NCBI RefSeq assembly: GCF_905171775.1
Contig: NC_053499.1
Coordinates: 26,290,526-26,354,525 of the forward strand
Source of the DNA: Rana temporaria
Lineage: Eukaryota; Chordata; Amphibia; Anura; Ranidae
DNA length: 64,000 nt
Reading direction: 5' to 3'
The notes below the pieces were generated by a model that ran no database searches, had not been told where the DNA came from, and saw only the letters and a program-made list of their open reading frames with translations. The position numbers were made by a program, and so were the translations under genes. Below are positions 41,150 through 53,019 of the stretch, piece by piece. Position 1 is the first letter of the stretch. Every line of letters starts with the position of its first letter.

Positions 41150-42500
41150 GAATTTGTATTGGTTTCTTAACATAGTGTAAGAAATAAATTGTTACAGCAA
41201 ACAAAAAATGATATACTTAAATACAATAAATATATAAAGGTATCACTAATAGAAAGGAAGGAGGGATATATCAAATAAATAAGATAAAAAATAATTAATA
41301 AAGACATACAATTAATATTTAACAATTAATACTAATGTTATAATAAGTAACATTGTAAGGAATCATTAAAAAAAATATAAGTATTTTAAGGATGTACACG
41401 TTAAAAGAAATATGTAGAAGGAAAAAAAAATTAAAAATGAAAAAAGGAATTTTGAAAAGATAAGATCATTTAGATGTTACAACTTTTGTATAACATATTT
41501 AAATGTTATGTTAGGTTGATTCCAACAACGTGCAATGGATATTCTAGCAGTCAAGATACTATAAGAAATAAAAGGGCTTGTAAAGAATTTTTTTTTTTTT
41601 TTAAAACACCAACATGTTATAGTTACCTCCACTGTGCAGCTCGTTTTGCAAAGAGTGGCCCGATCCTCGTCTTCTGGGGGGTCCCTCGGCGGCTGTCTCT
41701 GGTCCTCCCCGCAAGAACTCCACACATTAATGCGAGCTCCCTCGCATTGTGTGGAGTACTTGCCGGCGCGCTCCCGTGATACAGAGAGCTGTATCACTCG
41801 GCCCTGCCCCTCGGCGTGCCGCGTCATTGGATGTGATTGACCATAGTGCTAGCCAGTGGCTGTGCTGCTTTCAATCCATCCACTCTAGTCAATCAACGGC
41901 CAGGCTGAGCGGCGAAGAGGATGTCGGGGCCGAGCGCGGGACATTTGAGGGGTCAGGTAAGTATAACGGGGGCCCGGGGGGGGGGGGGGGGGGGCGGAAA
42001 TAGTCGCAAGTTTTTTCACCTTAATGCATAGAATTCATTAAGGTGAAAAAACGTTTACATTTATAATCCCTTTAAGCATTTGGTGTGTTTAGGTAAACGT
42101 ATATCACATTTTTGAAAAAGAGCAATGTTAGGGGACCTAATAATACTTGTCTTGGTAACTTCATGTATGAGGTAAAATATTTTTATCCAAAATTTACGTA
42201 CTCTGGGACATCGCCACCAGATATGTATCATAGAGCCTTCTTGACCACAATTTCTAAAGCATTTAGAAGAGATTTATCAATTAGTTTTAGCCATTTTTAA
42301 AGGAACCAAATACCATCTCAATCGAGTTTTATAATTCGACTCCACTATAGATGTAGTTATCAAGATTTTAGAGCTATTATTGATTGTTTTATACCATTCT
42401 GAGATATCCCAGGAAAAATTAAGCTATTTTTCCCATTGTGTCATATATGAAAGCTTATGTGTTGGTTCAATTAAAATATTAAAAAATGCACGTTCCCGTT
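41150..42500 (-). pseudogene. 5'-truncated L1 ORF2 remnant, antisense
   Basis: On the minus strand from about 42480 the frame carries L1 ORF2 C-terminal features, among them R-W-Y-L-V-P, H-I-W-W-R-C-P-R-V-R-K-F-W. After the MITE at 41578-42076 it continues with L-T-A-R-I-S-I-A-R-C-W-N-Q. Stops and frame changes are present. Limits approximate. Confidence 0.75.
41578..42076. mobile_element. MITE inside L1 remnant, TTAA-type
   Basis: Left AAAGGGCTTGTAAAG and right TTTACATTTATAATCCCTTT are inverted; the right edge reads TTTAA. It contains a run of about 18 G at 41979-41994. A small hairpin, TTTTTTCACCTTAATG and CATTAAGGTGAAAAAA, sits near the right end. Confidence 0.7.
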
Positions 42501-42551
42501 TCTTTACCAATGTTCTCAGTGCTGTTACTAATGGTGTCACTTCACCGGCAG

Positions 42552-42740
42552 GTTATGTCCTGGAGAGGAAGAAGAAGAAAAGCTACCGCTGGATGAGGCT
42601 GAACTATGACCTGGTGAATGAACTGAGCTATGAATCTAAACGGATGATTGAGGGGGTCATATATGAGATGCGTATCTATGCAGTAAATGCCATCGGTATG
42701 TCTCGTCCCAGCCAGCCCTCCCAGCCATTCATGCCCATTG
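42552..42740 (+). CDS. MYBPC3: MYBPC3 exon: fibronectin III domain C6, C-terminal part
   Basis: Acceptor TTCACCGGCAG, donor GTAAGC, phase 1 to phase 1. It encodes Y-V-L-E-R-K-K-K-K-S-Y-R-W-M-R-L-N, then E-S-K-R-M-I-E-G-V-I-Y-E-M-R-I-Y-A-V-N-A-I-G, ending S-Q-P-F-M-P-I. K-K-K-K-S-Y-R-W-M-R-L-N and A-I-G-M-S-R-P-S are diagnostic of the cardiac protein; the skeletal forms read differently here. The acceptor has a weak pyrimidine tract. Confidence 0.97.
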
Positions 42741-43091
42741 GTAAGCGATTTAAATTATTCCTACTTTTTACAAAGGCGTGTATTTATAAAATCCTTGGAT
42801 CATAGGAATTACCTTTAGTACGTAGCATCATCCAGTGGCCAAATATAGCATTTAGTTTTTTTGTTTTTTTATTAATAAAGAACAAAAACTTTTGGCACAG
42901 GAAATAGCCTGATAAAATTTGTCTTTTGCCCCATTCACAGACATTTAATGTACATCTACCTTCACTGTTTGAATTGCTACGCAATTTTTTTGTATCAATA
43001 CACCCCGACATGATTACACAGCTTATGCTGTTTAGCAATTGCATGCAACTGTGTATTTCAATTGACCTCTGTAATATGTGAACTACAAGTA

Positions 43092-44465
43092 CAGTAAAAC
43101 CTTGGTTTGCGCGCATAATTCGTTCCAGAAACATGCTTGTAATCCAAAGCACTTCTATATCAAAGCATTTTTTACAAGGTATAAAAGAGAAGAGAGGCAC
43201 CTCTAAGTGTAGCAAAAAGTTGCTAAATGTTGTACCTTCATTAAATGTAACCATATTGCTACACTTAGAGGCTCCTCTCTTCTTTTTTTATACTCAGTTG
43301 TGACATGACGCTACTCTTATATCAAGACATCGCTTGTATATCAAGGAAAAATGTATTAAAGGCAAATATGTGTTTATTGCTTTTCAACAGATTGATACAA
43401 CACATACAATTGTCAGATATCCACAATATAAGATGTACATAACAATACATACTGTCTGAAACACTGTATAACGTGAACCCACCGCAAGTCCAACAAAATC
43501 GCCTCCCTTATCAGGCGGCTAACAATGTGTTATATAGAAAAACAATGAGGGCTAATAAAATAAAAGTCAGTAGGACAACATCCGACCACTAGAAAAGAGA
43601 AAAGGAGAAAAAATAATTAGGGAGAAAAAAAAAGAGGAAAGAAGAAGAGAGGAGGAAAAGACAGGTGGGGGGGGGGAGATGGACCGAGCAGACCACGACA
43701 TGTCATCCATACAAAATATGCGTGGATTGAGCCTCAGGGCTGGCCTCGAGGCGATAGTAACGTCTTCAAGAAATCTGATGTAGAGTAGTCGATCCATAAG
43801 AGCCACAAGATCTTAAATTTATCATAAGTGTCATTATCTAAGGCCAACATCTCCTCCATGCGCATGATGTCATTGACTACAGAGACCCATAAGGATAGGC
43901 GAGGGTGTCAGGGGTTGATCATAGAGCCTGCTGTATATGGCAAAAACCTGAGACCAAAGGGGCTGAACGGCCGGACACTCCCACCAAATATGGAGGTAGC
44001 TACCATCTGCCGAGCCGCATCTCCAACACACAGGGGGCACAGATGGAAATATTTTATGCAAAGAGTAAGGATCCCTGTACCACCGAGAGAGGAGCTTAAA
44101 GTTGTCTCCTGGGAGTAGCAGAAGACAGAGGATTTGTGAGTAAAGTAGTACGACTTCTGCCAATCCACCACATGAAGTTCCTTTCCCAGATCCGTGGACC
44201 ACTTTCTTGTGTAAGAGGGAGGTTGATCATGTATCAATGTGTGTTGCAGTGTGTACATAGAGGAGAGCAAGTGTCTTGGTGTTTCTGAGAGAGAGCACAG
44301 CTGTTCAAATCCCGTTAGGGGTCTGTGTATCTGGGACGAGGAAAAAATGGCAGAGCAAAAGGAGGATATGCGTAGGGCTGTGAGCCAGGAAAAATGTATT
44401 AAAACATTTTGCTTGTCTTGCAAAACGCTCTCAAACCAAGTTACTCTCAAAGCAAGGTTTTACTG
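43092..44465. mobile_element. pogo/Tigger-like MITE split by an L1 insertion
   Basis: CAGTAAAACCTTGGTTTGCG at the left and GCAAGGTTTTACTG at the right are inverted repeats, flanked by TA (43090-43091 and 44466-44467). Without the insert (43361-44387) the element would be a few hundred bases, like 21259-21670. Confidence 0.85.
43361..44387 (-). pseudogene. 5'-truncated L1, antisense, 16-bp target duplication
   Basis: GGAAAAATGTATTAAA is repeated exactly at 43345-43360 and 44388-44403. The minus strand encodes the L1 ORF2 C-terminus (44202-43870), with R-W-Y-R-D-P, C-W-R-C-G and H-I-W-W-E-C-P. The 3' side carries AATAAA next to the left duplication (43371-43376 as TTTATT). This is a standard target-primed L1 insertion cut short at its 5' end. 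Confidence 0.88.
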
Positions 44466-44581
44466 TATACTGTCTGTGGCCAGTTTTCAGTTGGACAAAT
44501 TCTGTAACCCGTTTCCATATTCAATCGCTATATGAACATTCCACCAGCATATGTTAATGCAAAGAGGGGGAAGGTTGGGAC

Positions 44582-45721
44582 CAGAGGCGTAGCTTGAAGC
44601 TTGCGGGCCCTGATGCAAAAGTTGACCTGAGCCACCCCCCATACCACCCGCCGCTTCCACTGTGCATGCATATACACTGACCGCACACCAAGATACTCAA
44701 AGTTGCTTAAGAGTTTTGAGTCCCCAGAGTTCCTCCTTACATCAGAGGACAGGGATCACCGCTTGAGAATCAGAGGACAGGGATCACCCCTGGCAGGTCA
44801 CTTGGCAGAACTCCTTTCCCATCCCAGCACTGTATACACCTCCTCCCCCCACACTAAACATTGCTGAAATCACATTCCCTTACATACAGTCTGTCAGCCA
44901 CGAGCTTCACATGGTGTATCTGGCTCTAATGTTGCCGTTCTAACCTGTGAAATTCTCGGATCGAAACGTCAGTGTAGTTGCAGTATGAAGATAAACCCTG
45001 TACAGATTATGGCTGTGTTGTAAATTAATATGATTTCAGCCCTGCAGAAGAGGAACAGTATAGAGTGCTGTAATGAGAAATGAGCTCAGCAGCCGGACAT
45101 AGCATCCAGGGTGGAGGGGGTAGTCAGGGGGCTTGGAAGGGCGCAAATTAGATCTGGGGAGCAAAGCCATGTGACCTAAAAATCTGCAGCCTGCAGCTTG
45201 GCAGGTGTTGGGGAGAAGGTCACCTCTCGGAGGTGTGTGTCTTTTCCCTAGATGTCAGGGAAGTGGGGTAAGCAGAAATCCCTGGGTGGGGGAGGGGGGT
45301 ACAGAGAATCCCAGCTTGTGACTAGGAGACACTGAGTGGTGTCTTACCTCACCAGTGACAGCGGTCTCATCGTGGCTACAGGACGGCACTCTCCTCCTCT
45401 TGTCTTGCTGAACTTGGTTACCATTCCATTTGCCAGTACACAGCACAGACACTTCCCCATCCTGGGCTGTACTCACCCTGTGCTCCTCTCCATTCAGGAA
45501 ATGGCTCACAGCTTCCCCGCAGTCAATGAGAACGGAGGGGTGTGGACAGTGGAAGGCAAAGTGGAAGCCCAGTACTGGAGCGTGGCTGTGGGGCCCTAGG
45601 GCAGATCGGAGCTGGACTTTGTGAAGGATATGATAATAGGACATGGAGGCTGCATGGGCCCCCTGGAGCTAGGTGCAGGGGTGCGATTGTGACCCCTGAG
45701 ACTCCTTATGCTACACCCATG
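44582..45721. mobile_element. Long hAT-type element (GGCGTAGC family)
   Basis: CAGAGGCGTAGCTTGAAG at the left; CTACACCCATG at the right. GTTGGGAC (44574-44581) and ATTGGGAC (45722-45729) are a 7/8 duplication. At 1.14 kb it is longer than its relatives at 34106 and 62600 but encodes no recognisable transposase. The fragment at 1510-1574 is from this subtype. Confidence 0.78.
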
Positions 45722-45876
45722 ATTGGGACTTTGAATGAAGTGTGCATAGCGGAACCAAACAAATTTGCATAGGTATAAACATCTGTATATGGAAAATTGG
45801 AAAGAAACTGCGCTAAATACTAAACAAACAAGAAAGAAAGAAAAACTGCAATGAAATCGCAGTCTATTGTCACCCA

Positions 45877-47120
45877 GGTTGATAGCCACTAGAGGGCACT
45901 ATATAGCACTCTCAAGTCCCACAATAATAGTGAAACAGTGATAAATGAACACATCCACATTTTTTTTTTAGATGATATCATTAGATCAATAAATATTAAC
46001 CAAATAAAAATATATAGAGAAATATAAATAAAACAAATATTGTAGCAATAAAGTCCATAAATGTTTAACACATGAAATAAAAAACACCCGTGCTCTGTGC
46101 CAAATTCCAAAATCAGTTGAAAACGTGTCCAAAGAAAAGTGATGTATCCTCCACCGAACTATAGATCGGCTCCTTACCAAATCGTCATGATCCCTTATGA
46201 CAGGGGATCATGAACAGCATATAATAGGTAGTCACTCCCAGTCTTGCAGTTCAGACAGATACGATACTTAACATTGGGTCTCATCCACAAGTGATTAAAC
46301 TTCACCAACATCAATGCCCACCATGTAAAAAACAATAACAGCTCCACATAGCGCATTAAATGAGTAAAAAAGATTTATTAAAAGTTGTATTGCACTTACA
46401 AACATGCATTAAAAAAATGCCTCGAATCTGATGTGCCGGTCGGTACACAAATTCCCAGACATCCGTCCACTGGGGGAACGTTTGGAGCTCTTGGGTGACG
46501 CCAGCGCGCCGCTCTGCCCTACGTCCGTTTCGTAAAATATTACTTCCAGGGGCTCCTGTCTGGGAATTTGTGTACCGGCCGGCACATCAGATTCGAGGCA
46601 TTTTTTTACTGCATGTTTGTAAGTGCAATACAACTTTTAATAAATCTTTACTCATTTAATGCGCTATGTGGAGCTGTTATTGTTTTTTACATGGTGGGCA
46701 TTGAAGTTTAATCACTTGTGGATGAGACCCAATGTTAAGGATCGTATCTGTCTGAAAACCAAGACTGGGAGTGACTACCTAGTATATGCTGTTCATGATC
46801 CCCTGTCATAAGGGATCATGGCGATTTGGTAAGGAGCCAATCTATAGTTCGGTGGAGGATACATCACTTTTCTTTGGACATGTTTTCAACTGATTTTGGA
46901 ATTCGGCACAGAGCATGGGTGTTTTTTATCTCATGTGTTAAACATTTATGGACTTTATTGCTACAATATTTATTTATATGTCTATATATATTTTTATTTG
47001 GTTAATATTTATTGATCTAATGATATGATCTAAAATAAAAAAAAATGATGTTCATTTATCACTGTTTCACTGTTGTGGGACTTGAGAGTGCTATATAGTG
47101 CCCTCTAGTGGCTATCAACC
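45877..47120. repeat. 1.24-kb near-perfect palindrome (arms about 560-580 bp)
   Basis: The left arm (45877-46455) starts GGTTGATAGCCACTAGAGGG and the right arm (46562-47120) ends CCCTCTAGTGGCTATCAACC. The inner arm edges CGAATCTGATGTGCCGG and CCGGCACATCAGATTCG also pair. The unpaired centre is about 105 bases. Arms differ by a few substitutions and small indels. Nature unknown; a head-to-head Penelope-like element is one possibility. Confidence 0.9.
46516..46560 (-). ncRNA. Degenerate hammerhead-ribozyme-like core
   Basis: On the minus strand GCCCCTGGAA leads into a GTAA-TATT-TTAC hairpin, then GAAAC, GGAC, GTA, and GGGC that could pair back to GCCC. This follows the type I hammerhead order (stem I, CUGANGA, stem II, GAAA, stem III, GUA cleavage, stem I). 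Two bases of CUGANGA appear lost, so activity is unlikely. Hammerheads of this sort are known in Penelope-like elements. Confidence 0.35.
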
Positions 47121-49259
47121 TCTCTTGTTTTTTGGTATATTAGTGATTTATATATACCATCATATATCACATAGTTTATGATTTATATCAACATATATCA
47201 CATAGTTTTTTGTGTTTTGTGATTCAAACATTTGTTTCACATGGTTTAGAGGTAGCGCGATTTATATTTTTTCACATTTTTTTCACATAAACATCTGTAT
47301 GTTTATTGGTAGACCAATGATTGGCATGACATAAAACAGTATAACATGCATGAAAGTATAAGAGGTATCAGTATACATAGTAAGAAATATAACAACAAGG
47401 CATAAGCAAATACAATTGTACATTATAATCCCCCATGTGCAGGGTGAACAATATCACAAAATGGGATCTAAGAGAGGGTAAAACCATCTAAAATTCTTGA
47501 TGTGTTTTGGATGTATTAGAATGAGCTCGTGGGGGATCGCTCAAGTCCCCCTCTTCCCCCTCCAAATCATCTTTTTATGACAACAACCTTATAGAACTCA
47601 TCACCATCCATGTCCCTCACTGGCACTGCTTCTGGAAGTCAAGAGCAGTTGATCCAGTACTTCAGTAGACCAGTTGCCTGTTCCTGAAGAAACCCGTGGA
47701 TGGACACCCAGTAGGAAGTGTCCGTGTCACCCAGGGGTAGGCATGAAAACCTGAAGGAGATCCATCCTTCACTACAAAGACTCAAGACCTGGTAGATCAT
47801 GTGACCAGACATTTAGGCAAATGTTTTTCAGCATATTTTTTAAACCTAGCAATTAGCTAAAGAGGGGAGTAGGGGATACCCCAAGTTCATCTGGAAACAA
47901 TTGAAGTGGAAACATCAGCTAGGTAGCACCTCTATTGCATAGCCAGAAAAGGCAGACACTATATTTATGACACCTTTAGGTACCGTGATTTATAAATAGC
48001 CCAGGCTTCAGTCTTCGTCTAGTGATGTGCCGTCTACATGACGTTTACTGAAATACTTGAGACACATTTGTCAGAGCAAACTTCCAAACAATGTCAAAAC
48101 TGTCCATCATTTTACCCTGGATCAAAAAGCTCTGTGAATTCTCCACATGGTTTGTATTTGTAGGAAGATAGCGTCTCACATAACAGCAGGCAATTATGAT
48201 AAATGATAAATGAATATACCGCTGTTGTAATTTACATGAATAATAGGATGTACTCCATGCATTTTTATGGAGTCTCTGAACTCCTTATGACTGTTAAACT
48301 GTATATAAACCCAGAATCAAAAATATAATTTATTGCAGGTTACTAGTGCTTTGTGTGGTGGCTGAATTTGTTTTTTAGGTTTTATCCTTTTATTTTCAGT
48401 TAGACTGATCGTGTGTACAGGGCTTTAGAAGCTGATTGGCTACCATGCATAACTGCAACAGATTCTAAATGCTCCAGTTTTAGTAAATCTCCCCTATAGT
48501 GTTTTATATACAGGAATACATGATGACTGATATGAGAACACTCCTGTTCCTATCACGAATGGTTGGTGTTTTTCTGAAATTGCATTGGGCAGTGTTATGT
48601 GTCTGGTTTGCATGTGTGGCATAGTTCTCCTATAATATGTCATACTATCTCTCATTCTTCCAGTTAACATGGAGGCTTCCAGTATTACACACAGCTGCCA
48701 GGGAATGTCAGGGGTTTGTTGTCCATGTAGAAGATATTCATCTGTCAGTCACCATTAGTGCAGACGAAGATACAAAGCAGAAACCCAAGACACGCACAAG
48801 GCAACAAGTCTGACTTCTGTGTAATGGACTAATAGATGTCCTCCTCACGTTTCCTCTGATAAATTACACTCAAAGTGGGCTACAAAAAGCAGGATCATTT
48901 AGACCCATTTCCCCAAATGTTTAGATATGCAAGCAGGCTGGACACCATACATTTCATACGGAGGCCCATTAACCCGTTAACCAACTTACCATTAAAGTGA
49001 CGCAAAATACTGTTTTTAAAAAAAATTTGATTCCAGTTCAAACCAAACATTAAGTGGTGGACGTGTATGGATTACATTTTGAGAATAGCAATATCCTTTC
49101 GTGTCATGGTAAAGTCTATGGCAACTAGACACATGGGTAATTTACAATTTTGATGCAAGGCTGTGCAGCATAAGTCAGGCAGCAAAGCAGAGGTTTGTGG
49201 AGATATACTTCACATGAATACAACATATAATATAATTTTGCTTATTGGCCTTTGACAGC

Positions 49260-50460
49260 ATTAAATCCTATCAGTACCTCCAACAACACTGCCAACTACC
49301 GGCTAACAAGGCTTTCAGATATGCCTAAATACGCCATCACATTCACAGACTCCTATGTTGCCAATCGGGGGTCACCCAAATGCTCAACGGCATTTGAAAA
49401 TCGATGCAGAAAGACCCAAACTTGAAGGGTTTGGTTTCCAACCTTTATTCCTCCCTACATGACTCCATCAGCTCCCGTTAACTTCCATAGGTTTAAAACT
49501 GAGAAAAGGAACTTGCCACCCCTTCAGCCCAAGGTGTGTGGATTATGATCTCGTTTTCCAGCTGCTCACTTGATATCCTTACTCAAAATAATGCCTACAA
49601 ATTACTGTCACAGTGGTACATGACCGCTGACCGCATTTCGAAATTCGACCCCGCTGCCTCCCCAATGTGCTTTCAGGGTTGTAGGTAATGTGGCACTCTC
49701 ATCCATAGCTGGTGGTCATGCCTCAAAACTATTCGATTCTGGACTAGGGTATACTCAATGATTATGTCCATCATGAACATCTCACTAGCTTGCAACCCTA
49801 CGGAGACCCTGTTGCATAAACCAATCCCAACTCACACCGCTAATCAGAGGATGCTCATGGGATTTGTGTTCCTGGCAGCTTGGCAAACGCTGGCCAGAGC
49901 CTGGAGACAACCATACCTCAATTTTGCTAAGGGTAATGGGGACCATGGTCCATGAGAAGCTCACTTTCATTCTTGAACACTCCCATGCCAAATTCCTATA
50001 GGTTTGGGATCCCTGGCTTTCCTATAATGCTCACCTGAATATAAACTGAACCTTGCTCTCAGTCTGACTAATTTTGTCATTGCCCCTTACACACCCCAGC
50101 GGCCGACCCAAGTGGGCCCCGCCCTTACACCATCTCTTCCCTCTCTCCTCCTTCCTTTCTTTGTCCATCCCAGGCAAATGCCCCCCAAGCTCTTATTTCT
50201 CCTCTTCAGATCTTTTCTGAGCTTCCTCTTCTGTACCTCCCACCTCTTCATGCTCATCCCTCTTGTCTTAGTACTTTTCATAAACTGCTCGATGCCTCCC
50301 CCCCACCCCCATAACGATGTAGAGGTGCCCATGATGCATACATTTGGAGCTCTTCTAGTCAAAATCATCCGTTCCCTATTTCTTTTAAACAAGCCATGGA
50401 TTTTTTTTATTCTCATAGTTCATGATATCAAGTCATATCATGTATAATGGTGGAATTCTT
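49260..50460 (+). pseudogene. 5'-truncated L1 ORF2 remnant, sense
   Basis: From about 49593 the + strand reads Y-K-L-L-S-Q-W-Y-M-T, then G-T-L-I-H-S-W-W-S-C and F-W-T-R-V-Y. After 49758 it continues with K-P-I-P and L-A-A-W-Q-T-L-A-R-A-W. These are C-terminal L1 ORF2 features. A stop lies in the Cys region. Both outer ends are approximate. Confidence 0.72.
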
Positions 50461-50639
50461 TTACAGACCGCACCTCTGTACTGTAACCAGACATGCCTTA
50501 CTATATTTTCTTGCACTATTCTGAAAAAAAAGGAAGTCTGCACTGACTGTCCCTGATTCTTGCTAGCTTATATAAATGGGGTGGGGGACTCTAGTGTTTT
50601 GTTGGGAACAGTAAGGACCTAGGAGAGCTCCAGAAGTCT

Positions 50640-50832
50640 AAAGGCCAAACACACAATCGGATATTTGTCCGACGGACGTGTTTTGGCGGATAATCTGACC
50701 GTCTGTATGCTCCATCGGACAATTGTTGTTGGAATTTCCGACAACAAATGTTGGCTGTGCATGCTCTCAAATTGTCCGACAACACATGTGTTAAAACGGA
50801 TCATGAGATCGTGTGTACACAAATCCGTTTCA
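50640..50832. mobile_element. MITE fragment, GTGTGTACAC-type
   Basis: AAAGGCCAAACACACAATCGGAT at the left and ATCGTGTGTACACAAATCCG at the right are partly inverted. Inner hairpins occur around ACAATTGTTGTTGGAATTTC. It belongs loosely with the elements at 59265 and 63200. Confidence 0.5.
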
Positions 50833-51046
50833 GTCATGAGGGCAGACCATACCTTCATGTTCATGCTCTACAGTAGGCACAGGAACTGGCTTATCAACCA
50901 CTGCAATTCAAATGCTATGGAGAAAGTTAGGTTTTTATTGCTCAAACATAAGAGCAAACAGGGTGCTGTATTCAGATTTTCTAAGTATCACTGAAATTGT
51001 CACTGGGTACACTGGCTATGGTTCTGCAGCATTCCAAAAAACAGGG

Positions 51047-51727
51047 GGCTGGATTCAGGTAGATTTGCGCTTTTTTTACGGAGGCGCAGGGCAACGTTTT
51101 TGCCCTGCGCCCCCGCAAATTTACTGCGCTGCCCTTGATTCACGGAGCAGTAGCTCCGTAAATTGCGTGGGCGCGCCGGCAAAATGCCCGGCGTAAGCGC
51201 GCGCAATTTAAATGATCCCGTAGGGGGCGGGAATCATTTAAATTAGGCGCGTTCCCGCGCCGATCGTAGAGCGCATGCTCCGTCGGGAAACTTTCCCGAC
51301 GTGCATTGCGGCAAATGACGTCGCAAGGACGTCATTTGCTTCAAAGTGAACGTGAATGGTGTCCAGCGCCATTCACAAATCACTTATGCAAACTACGTAA
51401 ATTTGAAATTTCGCGACGCGGGAACGACGGGTATACGTAACATTGGCTGCCCCTGCTAATAGCAGGGGCAGCCTTACGCGAAAACCGCCGTACGGAAACG
51501 ACGTAAACTGCGTACGCAGGGCTCGCGTAACGTTGTGAATCGGCGTTAGTATGCAATTTGCATACTATACGCTGAGCACAACGGGAACGCCACCTAGCGG
51601 CCATATCTTAGGCTGCAGTTGGCGTAACAAGGTTCCTGAATCAGGAGCATTTGTTACGCCGGGGCAAGTAAGCAATTGCGCTGTGTAACTATGGTTACAC
51701 AGGCGCAATTGCTTCTTGAATCCAGCC
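51047..51727. mobile_element. GATTCA-family MITE, GCGCAATT subtype, second copy
   Basis: Begins GGCTGGATTCAGGTAGATT and ends CTTCTTGAATCCAGCC. CAGGG occurs on both flanks. It is nearly collinear with 23488-24159, in the same orientation. Confidence 0.85.
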
Positions 51728-52006
51728 CAGGGACTACCCTCAGGAACAGGGAAATAACCCAGAGTTAAATATATCGGATAAAGGTTCTCTGTCCTATAGG
51801 TCCACATCCCCAAATGTATATAAAACAGAAAAATTCTAGTAGCAATTTTTTTTTCTGGGCATATAGAAAATGGTACCACAAAGTAAATTCATAAAATCAT
51901 TAAGTTTATTATATAAATATTAAAATTGTATATAGCACCATAGCCAGTGTTTGCAAAGTAGAGTTCACAAAACCTATTTCAGTTCAAAATCCGCATGTTA
52001 ACTTAA

Positions 52007-52042
52007 CGCGTTTCGAATGCTTCAAACATCTTCATCAGGAGA
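52007..52042 (-). ncRNA. Hammerhead-like core motif
   Basis: The minus strand reads CTGATGA (52038-52032), a 17-base segment able to form a weak stem, then GAAAC and GCGTTAAG. CUGAUGA and GAAA are the invariant hammerhead core. Stem I pairing is not evident, so this may be only a remnant of a Penelope-like terminal repeat. Confidence 0.3.
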
Positions 52043-52227
52043 GGAAAAATTGTTCACTGATTAGCTGACCGGATTTCTATTTATTGCTTTGAAGCATAAA
52101 AATTTCATTTATAAATGACTAGCATTTAAGGCGCTTTGCACAAGGATGGCAAAAACGCTACAGTTAGCATTTTTTAGTTTTAACTGATCTATTCAATCCA
52201 ATATGACCTTAAACATGGGGTAATTTA

Positions 52228-52577
52228 CCATATTTATCTGCGTATAATGCACACTTTTTTCCCCTGAAAATCAGGGGAAAATCGTGGGTGCGCGTTATAC
52301 GCCGATCCCCGCTTCCCGCGCTGTGTTTGAACCACTCTGCCGACATATACCGAGCGCAGTACACTTGGGCAGGCTCGGCTCCGCTCGTGGTCACGTCCTG
52401 TGCGTCCTGTACGTCCTTTAAGCGAGAGGAGCCAAGCGTGCCCGAGTGTCGGCGGAGTGGTTCAAACACAGCGCGGGAAGCGGGGATCGGCTGAAAAACA
52501 CAGCAGGGAGGACACCACGATGGCCGCAGAAGGACGCCGGACCGGACAAGGCCTGCAAAATCCTTCATTCAGGGAAG
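52228..52577. mobile_element. Decayed relative of the CCGTATTTATCG MITE
   Basis: Starts CCATATTTATCTGCGTATAA after TA, with GTGCGCGTTATACGCCGAT inside. The right end is unclear. An inner palindrome CCCCGCTTCCCGCGCTGTGT is mirrored near 52470. Confidence 0.55.
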
Positions 52578-53019
52578 AGTAACCCCTTTCACACTGAGGT
52601 CCGTTAGTGGTCCTTTACCGTCGTTTTAGCGGCACTTTTCGGCCGCTAGCAGGGTGCTTTTAAGCCCCGTTAGCAGCCAAAGAAAGGGTTAAAAGTGCTT
52701 GTGTTGCAGTTCTTCCAAAGCACTTTTCAGGTGCTTCGGAAGCGCTGCCCATTCATTTCAGGGCAGGGGTGGTGTAGGAGTGCTGTATATAAATTTGTGG
52801 AAACGAGTGCGTCTATCTGCGTTTGCGCGTAAATTTGTTCTAGTGTCTGGAATAATCTCACAAATTAAACACAAAAGTATGCTATGAGCTATTGCACGCG
52901 TATTTACATTGGATCTTTCTGGCAGCAAGATCCAACTTTTATATTAGTATTTAATTATGCCCATGTGCATGAGCCAAGTGACATTTTTAAGAGATCAAGT
53001 GCAGCAGCAGACACAGGTA

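Larger units (their letters stand above)
40675..42551 (+). other. MYBPC3: MYBPC3 intron (1877 bp)
   Basis: Holds a short GATTCA-family MITE (40848-41116) and an antisense L1 remnant (about 41150-42500) that a MITE has split. The L1 comes within 60 bases of the next acceptor. Confidence 0.88.
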
